In this document: positions 1-7,066 of the stretch, in pieces
Position numbering within the stretch: position 1 is the stretch's first letter
Layout of the letters: the number at the start of each line of letters is the position of its first letter
NCBI GenBank assembly: GCA_964501925.1
Contig: CAZCTM010000039.1
Coordinates: 1-15,823 of the forward strand
Length of the DNA: 15,823 nucleotides
Direction of reading: 5' to 3'
Source of the DNA: CAYLYU01 sp964501925
Lineage (GTDB): Bacteria; Pseudomonadota; Zetaproteobacteria; Mariprofundales; Mariprofundaceae
The notes under the pieces: model-generated
Databases searched by the model: none
Seen by the model: the letters and a program-made list of their open reading frames with translations, nothing else
Told to the model about the DNA's origin: nothing
Translations under genes and position numbers: made by a program

Positions 1-339
1 TGGCCGTGCAAGAAGAATCGGCACGCCCGGAATACCCATTCCGCTTCCCACATCCAGAAGCCTGCCCGCAGGGGGAAGAAGCGGGAGAAGCGCCAGGGAA
101 GGGCGAATAAACCGCTCATGGAATTCATCTCTGCGTTTAACCGAGGTCAGGTTCAGGGCTCGCGAAAAGCGCATGACCTCCTCTACGTAGCGGGACAAAC
201 GGTGATCGGGGTCCTGCTTCAATTCCGCATCTGGTTCAAGTGCAGCATCAAACTGGTCAAGGCCGCTGGTGTGATCCCTGAAATTCGCGCTGCCTGACCC
301 AGGTTGCGTGGACGAACACACTGCAATCTCTGCTGGCAT
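1..339 (-). CDS. rsmG: RsmG, 16S rRNA m7G527 methyltransferase (partial, C-terminus beyond the left edge)
   Basis: RsmG is known to methylate N7 of G527 in 16S rRNA with S-adenosylmethionine. Only the N-terminal half is present. Reading leftward, the frame shows an NLTSV segment followed by LLDVGSGMGIPGVPILLA, which matches the family's SAM-binding loop (GSGxGxPG). The usual KWN before NLT is replaced by RFSRAL. The gene directly follows mnmG, the classic gidA-gidB order. The start is uncertain. Choices are ATG at 339 (the first codon after an in-frame stop), GTG at 321, or TTG at 222, which would give a 4-base TTGA overlap with the mnmG stop. Family-like sequence (HRLSRYVEEVMRFSRALN and some residues before it) begins upstream of the TTG, so I prefer 339. 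That makes a 121-base overlap with mnmG. None of the starts has a strong ribosome-binding site. Identity is firm; the N-terminus is not. Confidence 0.85.
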   Translation of the reverse strand, partial: MPAEIAVCSSTQPGSGSANFRDHTSGLDQFDAALEPDAELKQDPDHRLSRYVEEVMRFSRALNLTSVKRRDEFHERFIRPSLALLPLLPPAGRLLDVGSGMGIPGVPILLARP

Positions 340-2099
340 TCATGGCTCAAACCACGAACGGACTGATAATCCAGTTCTGCAGGTATGGTCTTCTCCTCCA
401 TCTGCTTGAATCGCCTGATCTCCATTTCCTGCTTCTCGAGATAGCCATCGTAATGGATCATGGCCAGCAGGCTTTCCCTGTCGCGTCTCTGAAAATCATG
501 GGGAAGATCGAGCAGTTTAAGCGCTCTTACAGGATCAACATCCTGCCGGTGCACATAGGAAGGAAAACGCACGGGGTTTGAGGGAACAGGCAAGTCGAGT
601 GATTCCAGTTTCTTTCTCCATTCCTTTCCGGTCCCGACCTCAAGACCGTCCATCGATCGCTCGGCGGCCTGAATGCGCTTCAGCCTTGCCTGAAAGGCAT
701 GCTTGCGCGCCTCGTCGTATATTCCAAGTTTCAAAGCCACCGGTGCCAGCCTGAGATCGGCATTGTCCTCGCGCAGATTCAGCCGGTATTCCGCTCGGGC
801 TGTAAACATTCGATAAGGTTCGGTAACACCCTTGGTGACCAGATCATCCAGCATGACGCCTATGTAGGCCTCGGACCTGTCCGGTGTCCATGATTCAAGA
901 CCCCGTGTCAGCGCAGCCGCATTGATCCCGGCAATCAATCCTTGGGCGGCCGCCTCCTCATAACCCGTGGTACCGTTGATCTGACCGGCATGAAACAGGC
1001 CCCTTATCTTCTTTGTTTCCAAAGTGGGAAATAACTCGGTCGGATCCACATAATCGTATTCGATGGCATAGCCCGGCCTTAGAATCACGGCCTGTTCCAG
1101 GCCGGGTATGGTGCGGACAAAGGACCATTGAACCTCAACGGGCAGGGATGTGGATATCCCGTTGGGATAAACCTCCTCGTGATCGGGACCCTCGGGCTCA
1201 AGAAAAATCTGGTGACTATCCTTATGGGCAAAACGCATCACCTTGTCCTCGATGCTTGGACAGTAGCGAGGCCCTATCCCCTTAATCTCACCCGAATACA
1301 TGGGGGAACGGGAGAGGTTGGCCCGGATAATGTCATGCGTTTCCCTGGTCGTTCGGGTAATGGCGCATGCCATCTGTTGCGGGATAATGGAATCCACGAG
1401 AGCAGAGAACGGCAGGGCCTCTGGATGGCCTGGCTGCTGCTGAAGCCTTGTCCAGGCGATGGTTCGGCGATCCAGACGGGGCGGCGTTCCCGTCTTCATG
1501 CGGCCAAGTCGAAAGTCACACCGGTAAAGCTCTTCGGTCAGGCTGCTTACGGGGGCATCACCCGACCTGCCCGCAGGGATCTTGCGTTCCCCAATGTGAA
1601 TCAACCCCTGAAGGAAGGTCCCCGTGGTCAACACAACGGCACCTGCATAATGAGCCATGCCCAGGTCATCAACGGCACCCGTCACACTGTCCTGCTCGAT
1701 GATCAGTGATTTTATCGTCCCCTGATAAACATGGATGTTGGGCTGCCGATCCAGTTGGCGGCGCATGCGAATATGGTAGACGTGGCGATCGCACTGGGCC
1801 CGCGTGGCCCGAACGGCGGGGCCCTTCCGCTGATTCAGCACCCGATATTGCAGGGCCGACTGATCGGCAACAAGACCGATGAGACCGCCCATGGCATCAA
1901 TCTCCCGCACAAGATGCCCTTTTCCCACGCCACCCACGGCAGGGTTGCATGACATCTTGGCAATCGTATCCAGATTCTGAGTGATAAGACGAACACGCGC
2001 TCCTCGCCGTGCTGCCGCCATGGCAGCCTCACAACCGGCATGGCCGGCTCCCACGACAAGGACATCGACAGCATCATCCGGGTGTTTCACGTGAAACAT
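219..2099 (-). CDS. mnmG: MnmG (GidA), tRNA uridine-5-carboxymethylaminomethyl modification FAD enzyme
   Basis: MnmG works with MnmE to build the cmnm5/nm5 group on wobble uridine 34 of tRNAs, using FAD, NADH, a methylene-folate one-carbon unit and glycine or ammonium. The 626-residue protein is normal length. It has the FAD-binding GAGHAGCEAA near residues 17-26, the SCNPAVGGVGKGHL block (Cys51) and RYCPSIEDK with the second conserved Cys, plus HQIFLEPEGPDHEEVYPNG and INGTTGYEEAAAQG. The frame stays open upstream to 2144, but the family starts just before the FAD motif. ATG at 2099 has a GAGGT ribosome-binding site five bases upstream, so 2099 is chosen. The first codons (M F H V K H) spell a parS site. 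MnmE is encoded nearby at 3233-4567, separated only by phosphoribulokinase. Confidence 0.97.
   Translation of the reverse strand: MFHVKHPDDAVDVLVVGAGHAGCEAAMAAARRGARVRLITQNLDTIAKMSCNPAVGGVGKGHLVREIDAMGGLIGLVADQSALQYRVLNQRKGPAVRATRAQCDRHVYHIRMRRQLDRQPNIHVYQGTIKSLIIEQDSVTGAVDDLGMAHYAGAVVLTTGTFLQGLIHIGERKIPAGRSGDAPVSSLTEELYRCDFRLGRMKTGTPPRLDRRTIAWTRLQQQPGHPEALPFSALVDSIIPQQMACAITRTTRETHDIIRANLSRSPMYSGEIKGIGPRYCPSIEDKVMRFAHKDSHQIFLEPEGPDHEEVYPNGISTSLPVEVQWSFVRTIPGLEQAVILRPGYAIEYDYVDPTELFPTLETKKIRGLFHAGQINGTTGYEEAAAQGLIAGINAAALTRGLESWTPDRSEAYIGVMLDDLVTKGVTEPYRMFTARAEYRLNLREDNADLRLAPVALKLGIYDEARKHAFQARLKRIQAAERSMDGLEVGTGKEWRKKLESLDLPVPSNPVRFPSYVHRQDVDPVRALKLLDLPHDFQRRDRESLLAMIHYDGYLEKQEMEIRRFKQMEEKTIPAELDYQSVRGLSHECQQRLQCVRPRNLGQAARISGITPAALTSLMLHLNQMRN
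2083..2098. promoter_or_regulatory. parS centromere-like site (ParB-binding palindrome)
   Basis: The sequence TGTTTCACGTGAAACA is a perfect 16-bp palindrome and matches the consensus chromosomal parS bound by ParB in the ParABS system. It lies about 6.4 kb from the putative oriC, where parS sites usually cluster. It overlaps the start of mnmG: on the minus strand it supplies the last two bases of the ATG and codons 2-5 plus part of codon 6. I saw no second perfect copy in this window. parA and parB are not in the window; in many bacteria they follow rsmG, so they may lie just beyond the left edge (inference). Confidence 0.93.
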
Positions 2100-2122
2100 A
2101 TCGCACCTCACAGGCCGGTGGA

Positions 2123-2137
2123 GCTTAGGAACTAAGC
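2123..2137 (-). other. Small hairpin in the mnmG leader
   Basis: Six perfect base pairs (GCTTAG/CTAAGC) around a 3-base loop lie 24 bases upstream of the mnmG start codon. It could influence translation or mRNA stability, but a stem this short may be chance. Confidence 0.25.
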
Positions 2138-2161
2138 GGGACAAAATCCAGATTGAAGGAT

Positions 2162-2181
2162 GGGTGGGCGATCGCCCACCC
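2162..2181 (-). terminator. 20-bp perfect palindrome between phosphoribulokinase and mnmG, possible terminator or attenuator
   Basis: GGGTGGGCGATCGCCCACCC reads the same on both strands and would fold into a strong GC-rich hairpin eight bases past the phosphoribulokinase stop codon. The placement suits a transcription end for that gene. There is no clean run of Ts after it on the minus strand (ATCCTTCAATC follows), so it is not a textbook intrinsic terminator. It could instead be an attenuator, an mRNA 3'-stabilising hairpin or a protein-binding site. Confidence 0.45.
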
Positions 2182-2189
2182 CTCTTTAG

Positions 2190-3068
2190 TTAGCTGAATT
2201 TCTTCTTGTTCTCCATGAGCGAGTGAATGATCGGCGTCAGGATCAGCTCCATGGCGAGAAGCATCTTGCCCGCGGGCACGACAATGGTGTTTCGACGAGA
2301 CATGAATGAATCGTGCAACATGGCCAGCAGGTATGGAAAATCGATGTTCCACTTCTGGGGCTGGCGAATGCGGATCACGAGCAGACTCTCATCCGAGGTC
2401 GGAACATCGCGGGCAACAAAGGGGTGTGATGTATCAACGACCGGCACACGCTGGAAATTGATGTCCGTGTGCACAAACTGGGGTGTAATGTAGTGCACAT
2501 AGTCATGCATCCGCTGCAGGATGTTCGCAACAACCGCCTCATCAGAATAGCCGCGCTTTTTGGTGTCGCGGTGGATCTTCTGGATCCATTCAAGATTGAC
2601 CACCGGCACAATGCCGACAAGAACATCCGTATACTGGGCAACATTGACCTCGGGCGTAATGACTCCCCCGTGAAGGCCCTCATAAAACAGCAGATCGCTG
2701 CCCTCTCCAATCCTCTCCCACGGCGTGAAGGTTCCAGGTTCCTGATTGTAGGGGGCCGCCTCTTCCTCATCATGCAAATACTTCCTGGCAAAGCCGGAGC
2801 CGGTTTCACCGTATTCCTTGAAGAGCAGTTCAAGCTTGTCAAACACATTGGCATCCGGAGAAAAATGGCTCAGGCGCTTGCCCTGCTTTTCATACTCCTG
2901 GGCCGCGGCCTTAAATCCGGCGCGATCGTACTTATGAAAACAATCCCCCTCCACGATAGCGGGAACGACCTCTTCCCGTCGGAAAATATGTTCCAGGGCA
3001 ACCTTGGCGGTACTTGTCCCCGCTCCGGATGAGCCAGTGATAGCAATAATGGGATGTTTTGCGGACAT
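2190..3068 (-). CDS. prk: Phosphoribulokinase (bacterial class I)
   Basis: Phosphoribulokinase phosphorylates ribulose-5-phosphate with ATP to give ribulose-1,5-bisphosphate, the CO2 acceptor of RuBisCO in the Calvin-Benson cycle. The 292-residue protein has the usual bacterial length. Visible motifs are the P-loop GSSGAGTST (12-20), EGDCFHKYDR with catalytic Asp42, LLFYEGLHGG (Glu130), EWIQKIHRD (Lys164, Arg167), and conserved TPQF...TDINFQRVPVVDTS and FMSRRNTIVVP blocks. The P-loop lacks the cysteine used for thioredoxin control in plants, as expected for class I. Start ATG has AAAGGAG eight bases upstream. It also resembles the PrkB-type paralogue of non-autotrophic enterics, so a true Calvin role is likely but rests on RuBisCO genes elsewhere. 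Its position between mnmE and mnmG is unusual, and it has 164 bases of leader of its own. Confidence 0.93.
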   Translation of the reverse strand: MSAKHPIIAITGSSGAGTSTAKVALEHIFRREEVVPAIVEGDCFHKYDRAGFKAAAQEYEKQGKRLSHFSPDANVFDKLELLFKEYGETGSGFARKYLHDEEEAAPYNQEPGTFTPWERIGEGSDLLFYEGLHGGVITPEVNVAQYTDVLVGIVPVVNLEWIQKIHRDTKKRGYSDEAVVANILQRMHDYVHYITPQFVHTDINFQRVPVVDTSHPFVARDVPTSDESLLVIRIRQPQKWNIDFPYLLAMLHDSFMSRRNTIVVPAGKMLLAMELILTPIIHSLMENKKKFS

Positions 3069-3076
3069 AATTACAA

Positions 3077-3083
3077 CTCCTTT
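3077..3083 (-). promoter_or_regulatory. Ribosome-binding site of phosphoribulokinase
   Basis: AAAGGAG on the minus strand, eight bases before the ATG, fixes the start at 3068. Confidence 0.7.
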
Positions 3084-3160
3084 AATAGGGCAAAATGCTG
3101 CTTCGACAGCTTCAATTTACTCGGATTGGTGTTTCGCTGGAAGATTTCCCCTTTGCGCGC

Positions 3161-3190
3161 ATTATGACGGCAAGCACGGTCCCGATTCAA
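3161..3190 (-). promoter_or_regulatory. Candidate sigma-70 promoter for phosphoribulokinase
   Basis: On the minus strand TTGAAT (3190-3185) and CATAAT (3166-3161) are separated by 18 bases, a fair -35/-10 pair. It lies in the 164-base gap after mnmE (3069-3232), which otherwise shows no gene. It suggests that phosphoribulokinase can be transcribed independently of the mnmE operon. I saw no convincing CbbR-type (T-N11-A dyad) operator. Confidence 0.4.
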
Positions 3191-3232
3191 GGATTAGGTG
3201 ACTGACAAAACCCCTCCTGCTTGACGGGATCA

Positions 3233-4567
3233 TCATTTACCAATGCAAAATTCGGCAAAGATTCGATCCAGAATCTCCTCGATGTCCCCCAGGCCCACGA
3301 TTTCCCCCAGACAACCACGTGCTCGATGCCATTCCAGGGCTACAAGCTCCAATTCATCTTCCCTGCCAAGCCGCTCAAGCCCCTTGAGCAAATGCCGCCG
3401 TGTCCGGACAAGTGCCTGGCGGTGCCTTTCCCGCGTAACCAGCAACCCTTCTTCCTGACCCGGAACCTGTTCGAGATGACGGGCAAGCCGACTTTTGATT
3501 TCGGATATACCCAGCCCTTTTATGGCAGAAACAGGCATAAAATGATTCGGGATGGAGTGATTGCCCATCAAATCCATTTTGTTCATCACCATTAAGTCAG
3601 CTTTCTGACTCGTATGCCATGTTTCGGGACGAGACGCATCTGCAACAAACATGACCACATCCGCCATCTGTGCAGCCTGCTTTGCCCGTCGAACACCTTC
3701 CTGTTCAACAGTGTCATCGGTTTTCCGCAAGCCGGCCGTGTCAATAAGACGCATGGGAATACCGCAGACCTCAAAATCCACCTCCAGGGTGTCACGTGTG
3801 GTACCGGGGATTTCACTGACAATGGCGCGTTCACGAGCGGCAAGGCAATTGAGCAGGCTCGACTTGCCAACATTCGGGGCCCCCAGAATCGCTACCGTGG
3901 CCCCCTGGAAAAGGCGTTCTCCAAATGCCGATGTCCGTATAAGCGCATCGATGGGCTGCAGCAAATCATCCTTCACCTGCCGGTGAAGTGTCTCAAACAA
4001 CAAGGGTGGTACGTCCTCCTCAGGAAAATCCAGACAGGCCTCAAGCTGTGCCAGAAGCTCGGAAAGGGAATCCAGCCATCGCTCAATGCATCGACCAAAC
4101 TCTCCGGCAAGATGCCTCTGGGCCTGCATGGCCGCGCGCGTGGTAAGGGCATCAATACTGGCAATGACCCCTTCAGCCTGGGTCAGATCCATTTTTCCAT
4201 GCTCCACCGCCCTGCGGGTAAATTCACCGGGTGCGGCCTGATGCGCCCCCAGGTCAAAGAGCCTGTCGATCAGCGCCTGCATGAGCACGGGATTGCCATG
4301 ACCATGAAACTCAACAACATCTTCACCGGTGTATGAGTCTGGGGCAGGAAAAAAAAGGACGATACCCGAATCAAGAACTTGGCCATCGTCATCATACCAG
4401 TGTGCAAGATGTGCATACCTCGGCCGCCAGGGCCTGGTTCTCCGACTCAGCTGCAGAGAGATCTCATTGGATTGTGGCCCTGAAAGACGAATGATGCCAA
4501 TGCCTCCACGTCCAATCGGGGTGGAAATTGCGGCAATGGTTTTTACATCTGTTCCGGGATCAGGCAA
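3233..4567 (-). CDS. mnmE: MnmE (TrmE), tRNA-modification GTPase
   Basis: MnmE partners MnmG in wobble-uridine modification of tRNA; its GTPase cycle drives the reaction. The 444-residue protein has an N-terminal tetrahydrofolate-binding domain (GRGGIGIIRLSG near 19-30), a helical domain (GEFTRRAVEHGKMDLTQAE, 114-132), an inserted G domain and the family's C-terminal CIGK (441-444). G-domain motifs are GAPNVGKSS (229-237), GTTRDT (255-260), DTAG (276-279), NKMD (329-332) and SAIKG (347-351). The start is a TTG overlapping the end of yidC by 8 bases, with an AGGA-like element shortly before it. No ATG or GTG lies closer to the family's usual start, so translational coupling to yidC is likely. 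Confidence 0.97.
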   Translation of the reverse strand: MPDPGTDVKTIAAISTPIGRGGIGIIRLSGPQSNEISLQLSRRTRPWRPRYAHLAHWYDDDGQVLDSGIVLFFPAPDSYTGEDVVEFHGHGNPVLMQALIDRLFDLGAHQAAPGEFTRRAVEHGKMDLTQAEGVIASIDALTTRAAMQAQRHLAGEFGRCIERWLDSLSELLAQLEACLDFPEEDVPPLLFETLHRQVKDDLLQPIDALIRTSAFGERLFQGATVAILGAPNVGKSSLLNCLAARERAIVSEIPGTTRDTLEVDFEVCGIPMRLIDTAGLRKTDDTVEQEGVRRAKQAAQMADVVMFVADASRPETWHTSQKADLMVMNKMDLMGNHSIPNHFMPVSAIKGLGISEIKSRLARHLEQVPGQEEGLLVTRERHRQALVRTRRHLLKGLERLGREDELELVALEWHRARGCLGEIVGLGDIEEILDRIFAEFCIGK

Positions 4568-6164
4568 CGTCCTGCTGTTTCATCACATACCACTGCTGGA
4601 GAATGGACAAAAGGTTGTTAACCAGCCAGTAAAGCACAAGTCCGGCGGGAAAAAACAGAAACAGGGCGGTGAACAGAACGGGCAGGAATCTCATGACCTT
4701 GGCCTGAACAGGGTCAGGCGGGGCAGGGCTCAGGCGTTGCTGGACCAGCATGGAAATACCCATGAGTACAGGTAACACAAAGTAGGGGTCCTGGACAGAC
4801 AGGTCATTGATCCAGCCCACAAACGGGGCCTGCCGGAGCTCGATGGAAATAAGCAAAACCTTGTACAGGGCGAAAAAAACCGGGATCTGGATGATGATAG
4901 GAAGGCAACCGCCAAGCGGGTTTACCTTGTTTTTCTTGTACAGCTCCATCATCTCCTGACCCATCTTCTGACGGTCATCGCCATACATCTCTTTCAGCCT
5001 GGCGACCTCCGGCTGGAGCTTACGCATGCCCGCCATGGATTCATAGGATTTCTTGCTGGGAAGATAGAACAGGATCTTGATCATCACCACGATGAGAATG
5101 ATGCACACCCCAAAATTTGGGATGAATTTGTACAAAAACATCAGCAGATCGTGCAGGGGCTTCGCAATAAAGGCGAACCAGCCAAAGTCCACACATCTCT
5201 CCAGCTCCACACCGACCTGCTTCATGATGGGAATGGATTTGGGTCCGAGATACAACTGCGTACGGTAGGTAGCTAGTTTCCCATCATAAACGCCATCATC
5301 AATGATGCCCGTCTGAAACGTGATGCCATCCCCCTTGTAGTAATAGCGATAGGAACGCGTCTGTTCAGGAATGATCGCCGCGATAAAGTAGCGGTTCATG
5401 ATGCCTGTCCATCCGCCCACGGCTGCAAGCTTTTCCGTTTTACCCTCGCTCAAATCCTTGTAATCAAACTCCTTCAGACTGCCATCCAGGAAACCTATAA
5501 GCCCCTGATGCTCATAGAGTGTATCTGCCTTCTGGTTTGGATTGCGCTCGACCACCTGACGGTACAGCTGCAGACTACCTCCGTTGATTCGGTCTCTCAC
5601 ATCCACCACATACGAACCGTTTTCCAGGATCATCTGCCGCTCCCAGACGAGACCATCCGGCAGATCGGCACGAAGCACCAAGGTATGCGTTCCCTGGACC
5701 GTCTCCTGACGGATGGCGTGAAAAACAGCTTCCACGTGCCTGTTCAGAATACCCACGCTCATGTATATGGGGTGGGGATCGCTGGTTGTCAGGACGAAGA
5801 CGGGCTCCGAGTTTGCGTCCTTGCTTTCATGATACCTGCTCAGACTCGCTGCCTTAATGGCTCCACTGCGGGGATCAATCCTCACGTTCAGGACATCATT
5901 GCCCCACGAAATCATGTCGGAATTTGCGCTTGCGGTATTATCCAGGCTGCCTGCCGTTTCTGTTTGCACGATCTGTGCATTCTGCCGGGGCTCTGCCGGT
6001 GGAGCCTCACTTTCCCTGCTTGAAGGGGCCTCAACGGGCTGAGCAGCCTCCGATAAAGCAGTCGACTGTTGCCTGCCCGTCGTTTCAGGGAAAATCATCC
6101 CCCATAAAAACAGAACCAGCATGGATAATGCAAACGCGAGGATCAGGTTTCGTTGCTGGTTCAT
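4560..6164 (-). CDS. yidC: YidC/Oxa1 membrane protein insertase
   Basis: YidC inserts and folds inner-membrane proteins, alone or with SecYEG. The 534-residue protein starts with a membrane segment (about 7-25), followed by a low-complexity linker and a large periplasmic domain (about 85-330). The conserved five-helix insertase core then has membrane segments near 353-368, 419-440, 460-475 and 493-520. The block KVNPLGGCLPIIIQIPVFFA and IELRQAPF are diagnostic. Lys363 occupies the place of E. coli Arg366 in the hydrophilic groove; positive charge is kept. The C-terminal tail is short (KQQDVA). It sits between yidD and mnmE, the standard order, and its stop overlaps the mnmE start. The ribosome-binding site before the ATG is weak. 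Confidence 0.97.
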   Translation of the reverse strand: MNQQRNLILAFALSMLVLFLWGMIFPETTGRQQSTALSEAAQPVEAPSSRESEAPPAEPRQNAQIVQTETAGSLDNTASANSDMISWGNDVLNVRIDPRSGAIKAASLSRYHESKDANSEPVFVLTTSDPHPIYMSVGILNRHVEAVFHAIRQETVQGTHTLVLRADLPDGLVWERQMILENGSYVVDVRDRINGGSLQLYRQVVERNPNQKADTLYEHQGLIGFLDGSLKEFDYKDLSEGKTEKLAAVGGWTGIMNRYFIAAIIPEQTRSYRYYYKGDGITFQTGIIDDGVYDGKLATYRTQLYLGPKSIPIMKQVGVELERCVDFGWFAFIAKPLHDLLMFLYKFIPNFGVCIILIVVMIKILFYLPSKKSYESMAGMRKLQPEVARLKEMYGDDRQKMGQEMMELYKKNKVNPLGGCLPIIIQIPVFFALYKVLLISIELRQAPFVGWINDLSVQDPYFVLPVLMGISMLVQQRLSPAPPDPVQAKVMRFLPVLFTALFLFFPAGLVLYWLVNNLLSILQQWYVMKQQDVA

Positions 6165-6198
6165 CGGATGCCCGTCTTAACAGGATAAGGGATTGTCT

Positions 6199-6408
6199 TC
6201 ATGGTACCGGATCATAGCCTCCGCGTGAAAATGGGTGGCAGTGGAGCAAGCGGCGAATGCTCAACAAGACACCCCGGATCACTCCGTGGCGCTCGATGGC
6301 CTCCAGGGCATAGCGCGAACACGTAGGCTGATGGATACATCTTGGGGGCATGACGGGTGACAACAGCAACTGGTAAGCACGAATCAAGCCCGTTAACAGC
6401 CGTTTCAT
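6199..6408 (-). CDS. yidD: YidD, membrane protein insertion efficiency factor
   Basis: YidD is a small, membrane-associated protein reported to help YidC-dependent insertion. The 69-residue product ends exactly at the family GGYDPVP motif, so it lacks the C-terminal tail of longer homologues. The core PTCSRYALEAIERHGVIRG and the RRLLHCHPF segment are clear, with Cys24, Cys30 and Cys57 in family positions. The usual CRFxPTCS is altered to CIHQPTCS here. Its ATG overlaps the rnpA stop as ATGA, and a GGGGGATAAGGG purine run lies just upstream. Confidence 0.93.
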   Translation of the reverse strand: MKRLLTGLIRAYQLLLSPVMPPRCIHQPTCSRYALEAIERHGVIRGVLLSIRRLLHCHPFSRGGYDPVP

Positions 6409-6755
6409 CCCTTATCCCCCTTCATGCAGTGATAAATTCTATCCAGCCCGTTTCGCATGTCCTCGCCAGTCCGAAGACCTTCCTGGTACGGAACCCTGGG
6501 TATCACCAGAATATCAACCCCGATTTCCTTCACGGGATGGCAACGAAAGATGTTGCGCAATTTTCGTTTGAATCGATTCCGCTGTACAGCTTTCCCGTAA
6601 CGCCTGGAAACCGCAAAGCCCAACCGCGCATGTTTTTTCTGGTTCGGTGCAAACGAAAAGCGAAGTGAATTGCATGCAAATCGTTGCCCGTTTCGTAGCG
6701 CCCTGAAGTCTGCCTTGTATCTCAGGCGAAGCTTGACGGGAAACGTATGTCTCAG
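6405..6755 (-). CDS. rnpA: Ribonuclease P protein component, apparently with a CTG start
   Basis: RnpA is the protein subunit of RNase P, which trims the 5' ends of precursor tRNAs. The frame gives about 116 residues, the normal size. It contains FPVKLRLRYKADFRAL near the N-terminus, ARLGFAVSRRYGKAV in the middle and the RNA-binding signature QRNRFKRKLRNIFR. The frame opens after a TAA at about 6770. Between that stop and the conserved N-terminal residues there is no ATG, GTG or TTG. The first TTG (6623) falls at ARLGF and would delete the essential first third. The only near-cognate codon in place is CTG at 6755, which overlaps the rpmH TGA as CTGA. A non-standard start with translational coupling is inferred; a sequencing error is possible. 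No strong ribosome-binding site precedes it. Confidence 0.9.
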   Translation of the reverse strand: MRHTFPVKLRLRYKADFRALRNGQRFACNSLRFSFAPNQKKHARLGFAVSRRYGKAVQRNRFKRKLRNIFRCHPVKEIGVDILVIPRVPYQEGLRTGEDMRNGLDRIYHCMKGDKG

Positions 6756-6886
6756 GAAGAAAGACGCTTACGGCCCTTGCTGCGCCGGCGGCTGATAATG
6801 GCCCGTCCAGACCTTGTCGCCATGCGGGCCCGGAAACCGTGGGTGCGAGCGCGGCGGATTCGGCTTGGCTTGTATGTAAAACTCAT
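6752..6886 (-). CDS. rpmH: 50S ribosomal protein L34
   Basis: This 44-residue basic protein is a component of the large ribosomal subunit. The family pattern is plain: YKPSRIRRARTHGFRARM, then ATRSGRAIISRRRSKGRKRL and two serines at the end. The ATG has AGGAG five bases upstream and a strong promoter further up (6913-6940). It heads the rpmH-rnpA-yidD-yidC-mnmE cluster, and its TGA stop overlaps the proposed CTG start of rnpA. Position beside dnaA, reading away from it, is nearly universal in proteobacteria. Confidence 0.97.
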   Translation of the reverse strand: MSFTYKPSRIRRARTHGFRARMATRSGRAIISRRRSKGRKRLSS

Positions 6887-6891
6887 AGATA

Positions 6892-6896
6892 CTCCT
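6892..6896 (-). promoter_or_regulatory. Ribosome-binding site of rpmH
   Basis: AGGAG on the minus strand, five bases before the ATG. Confidence 0.75.
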
Positions 6897-6912
6897 GAAA
6901 AATCGGCTGGCA

Positions 6913-6940
6913 ATGGTAGGCACGCACTCTATCCTGTCAA
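6913..6940 (-). promoter_or_regulatory. Sigma-70 promoter of the rpmH operon
   Basis: On the minus strand a perfect -35 TTGACA (6940-6935) is followed after 16 bases by TACCAT (6918-6913). It is well placed for the rpmH start at 6886. It lies in the 180-base divergent gap before dnaA. I could not pick out a convincing plus-strand promoter for dnaA there, nor a DnaA box. Confidence 0.65.
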
Positions 6941-7066
6941 GCAAGGATTCAAGTGAAGCACGAACAGTATTCCTGGTCGCGCTCATGTAAAGAGGTTTCG
7001 CTGCCTGATCCAAAATCACGGTAGATGAAATCCTTCGACTGTGTTAATTATTTGGGAATGGGTGAC

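Noticed and set aside
1128..1709. Plus-strand 193-codon open frame inside mnmG
   Set aside because: Antisense shadow of a strongly conserved gene, no recognisable motif.
2100..2144. Longer mnmG start at 2144 (15 extra residues)
   Set aside because: The extra residues do not resemble the family and the ATG at 2099 has a well-spaced GAGGT.
1784..2175. Two GCGATCGC octamers (near 1785 and 2168), reminiscent of cyanobacterial HIP1
   Set aside because: Only two copies seen in the window, and the gene content is gammaproteobacterial; likely chance or part of the 20-bp palindrome.
3788..3803. TGTCACGTGTGG, partly parS-like, within mnmE
   Set aside because: Only the central CACGTG core fits; the flanks do not match the parS consensus.
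3614..4336. Plus-strand 240-codon open frame inside mnmE
   Set aside because: Antisense shadow; the minus strand encodes all MnmE motifs.
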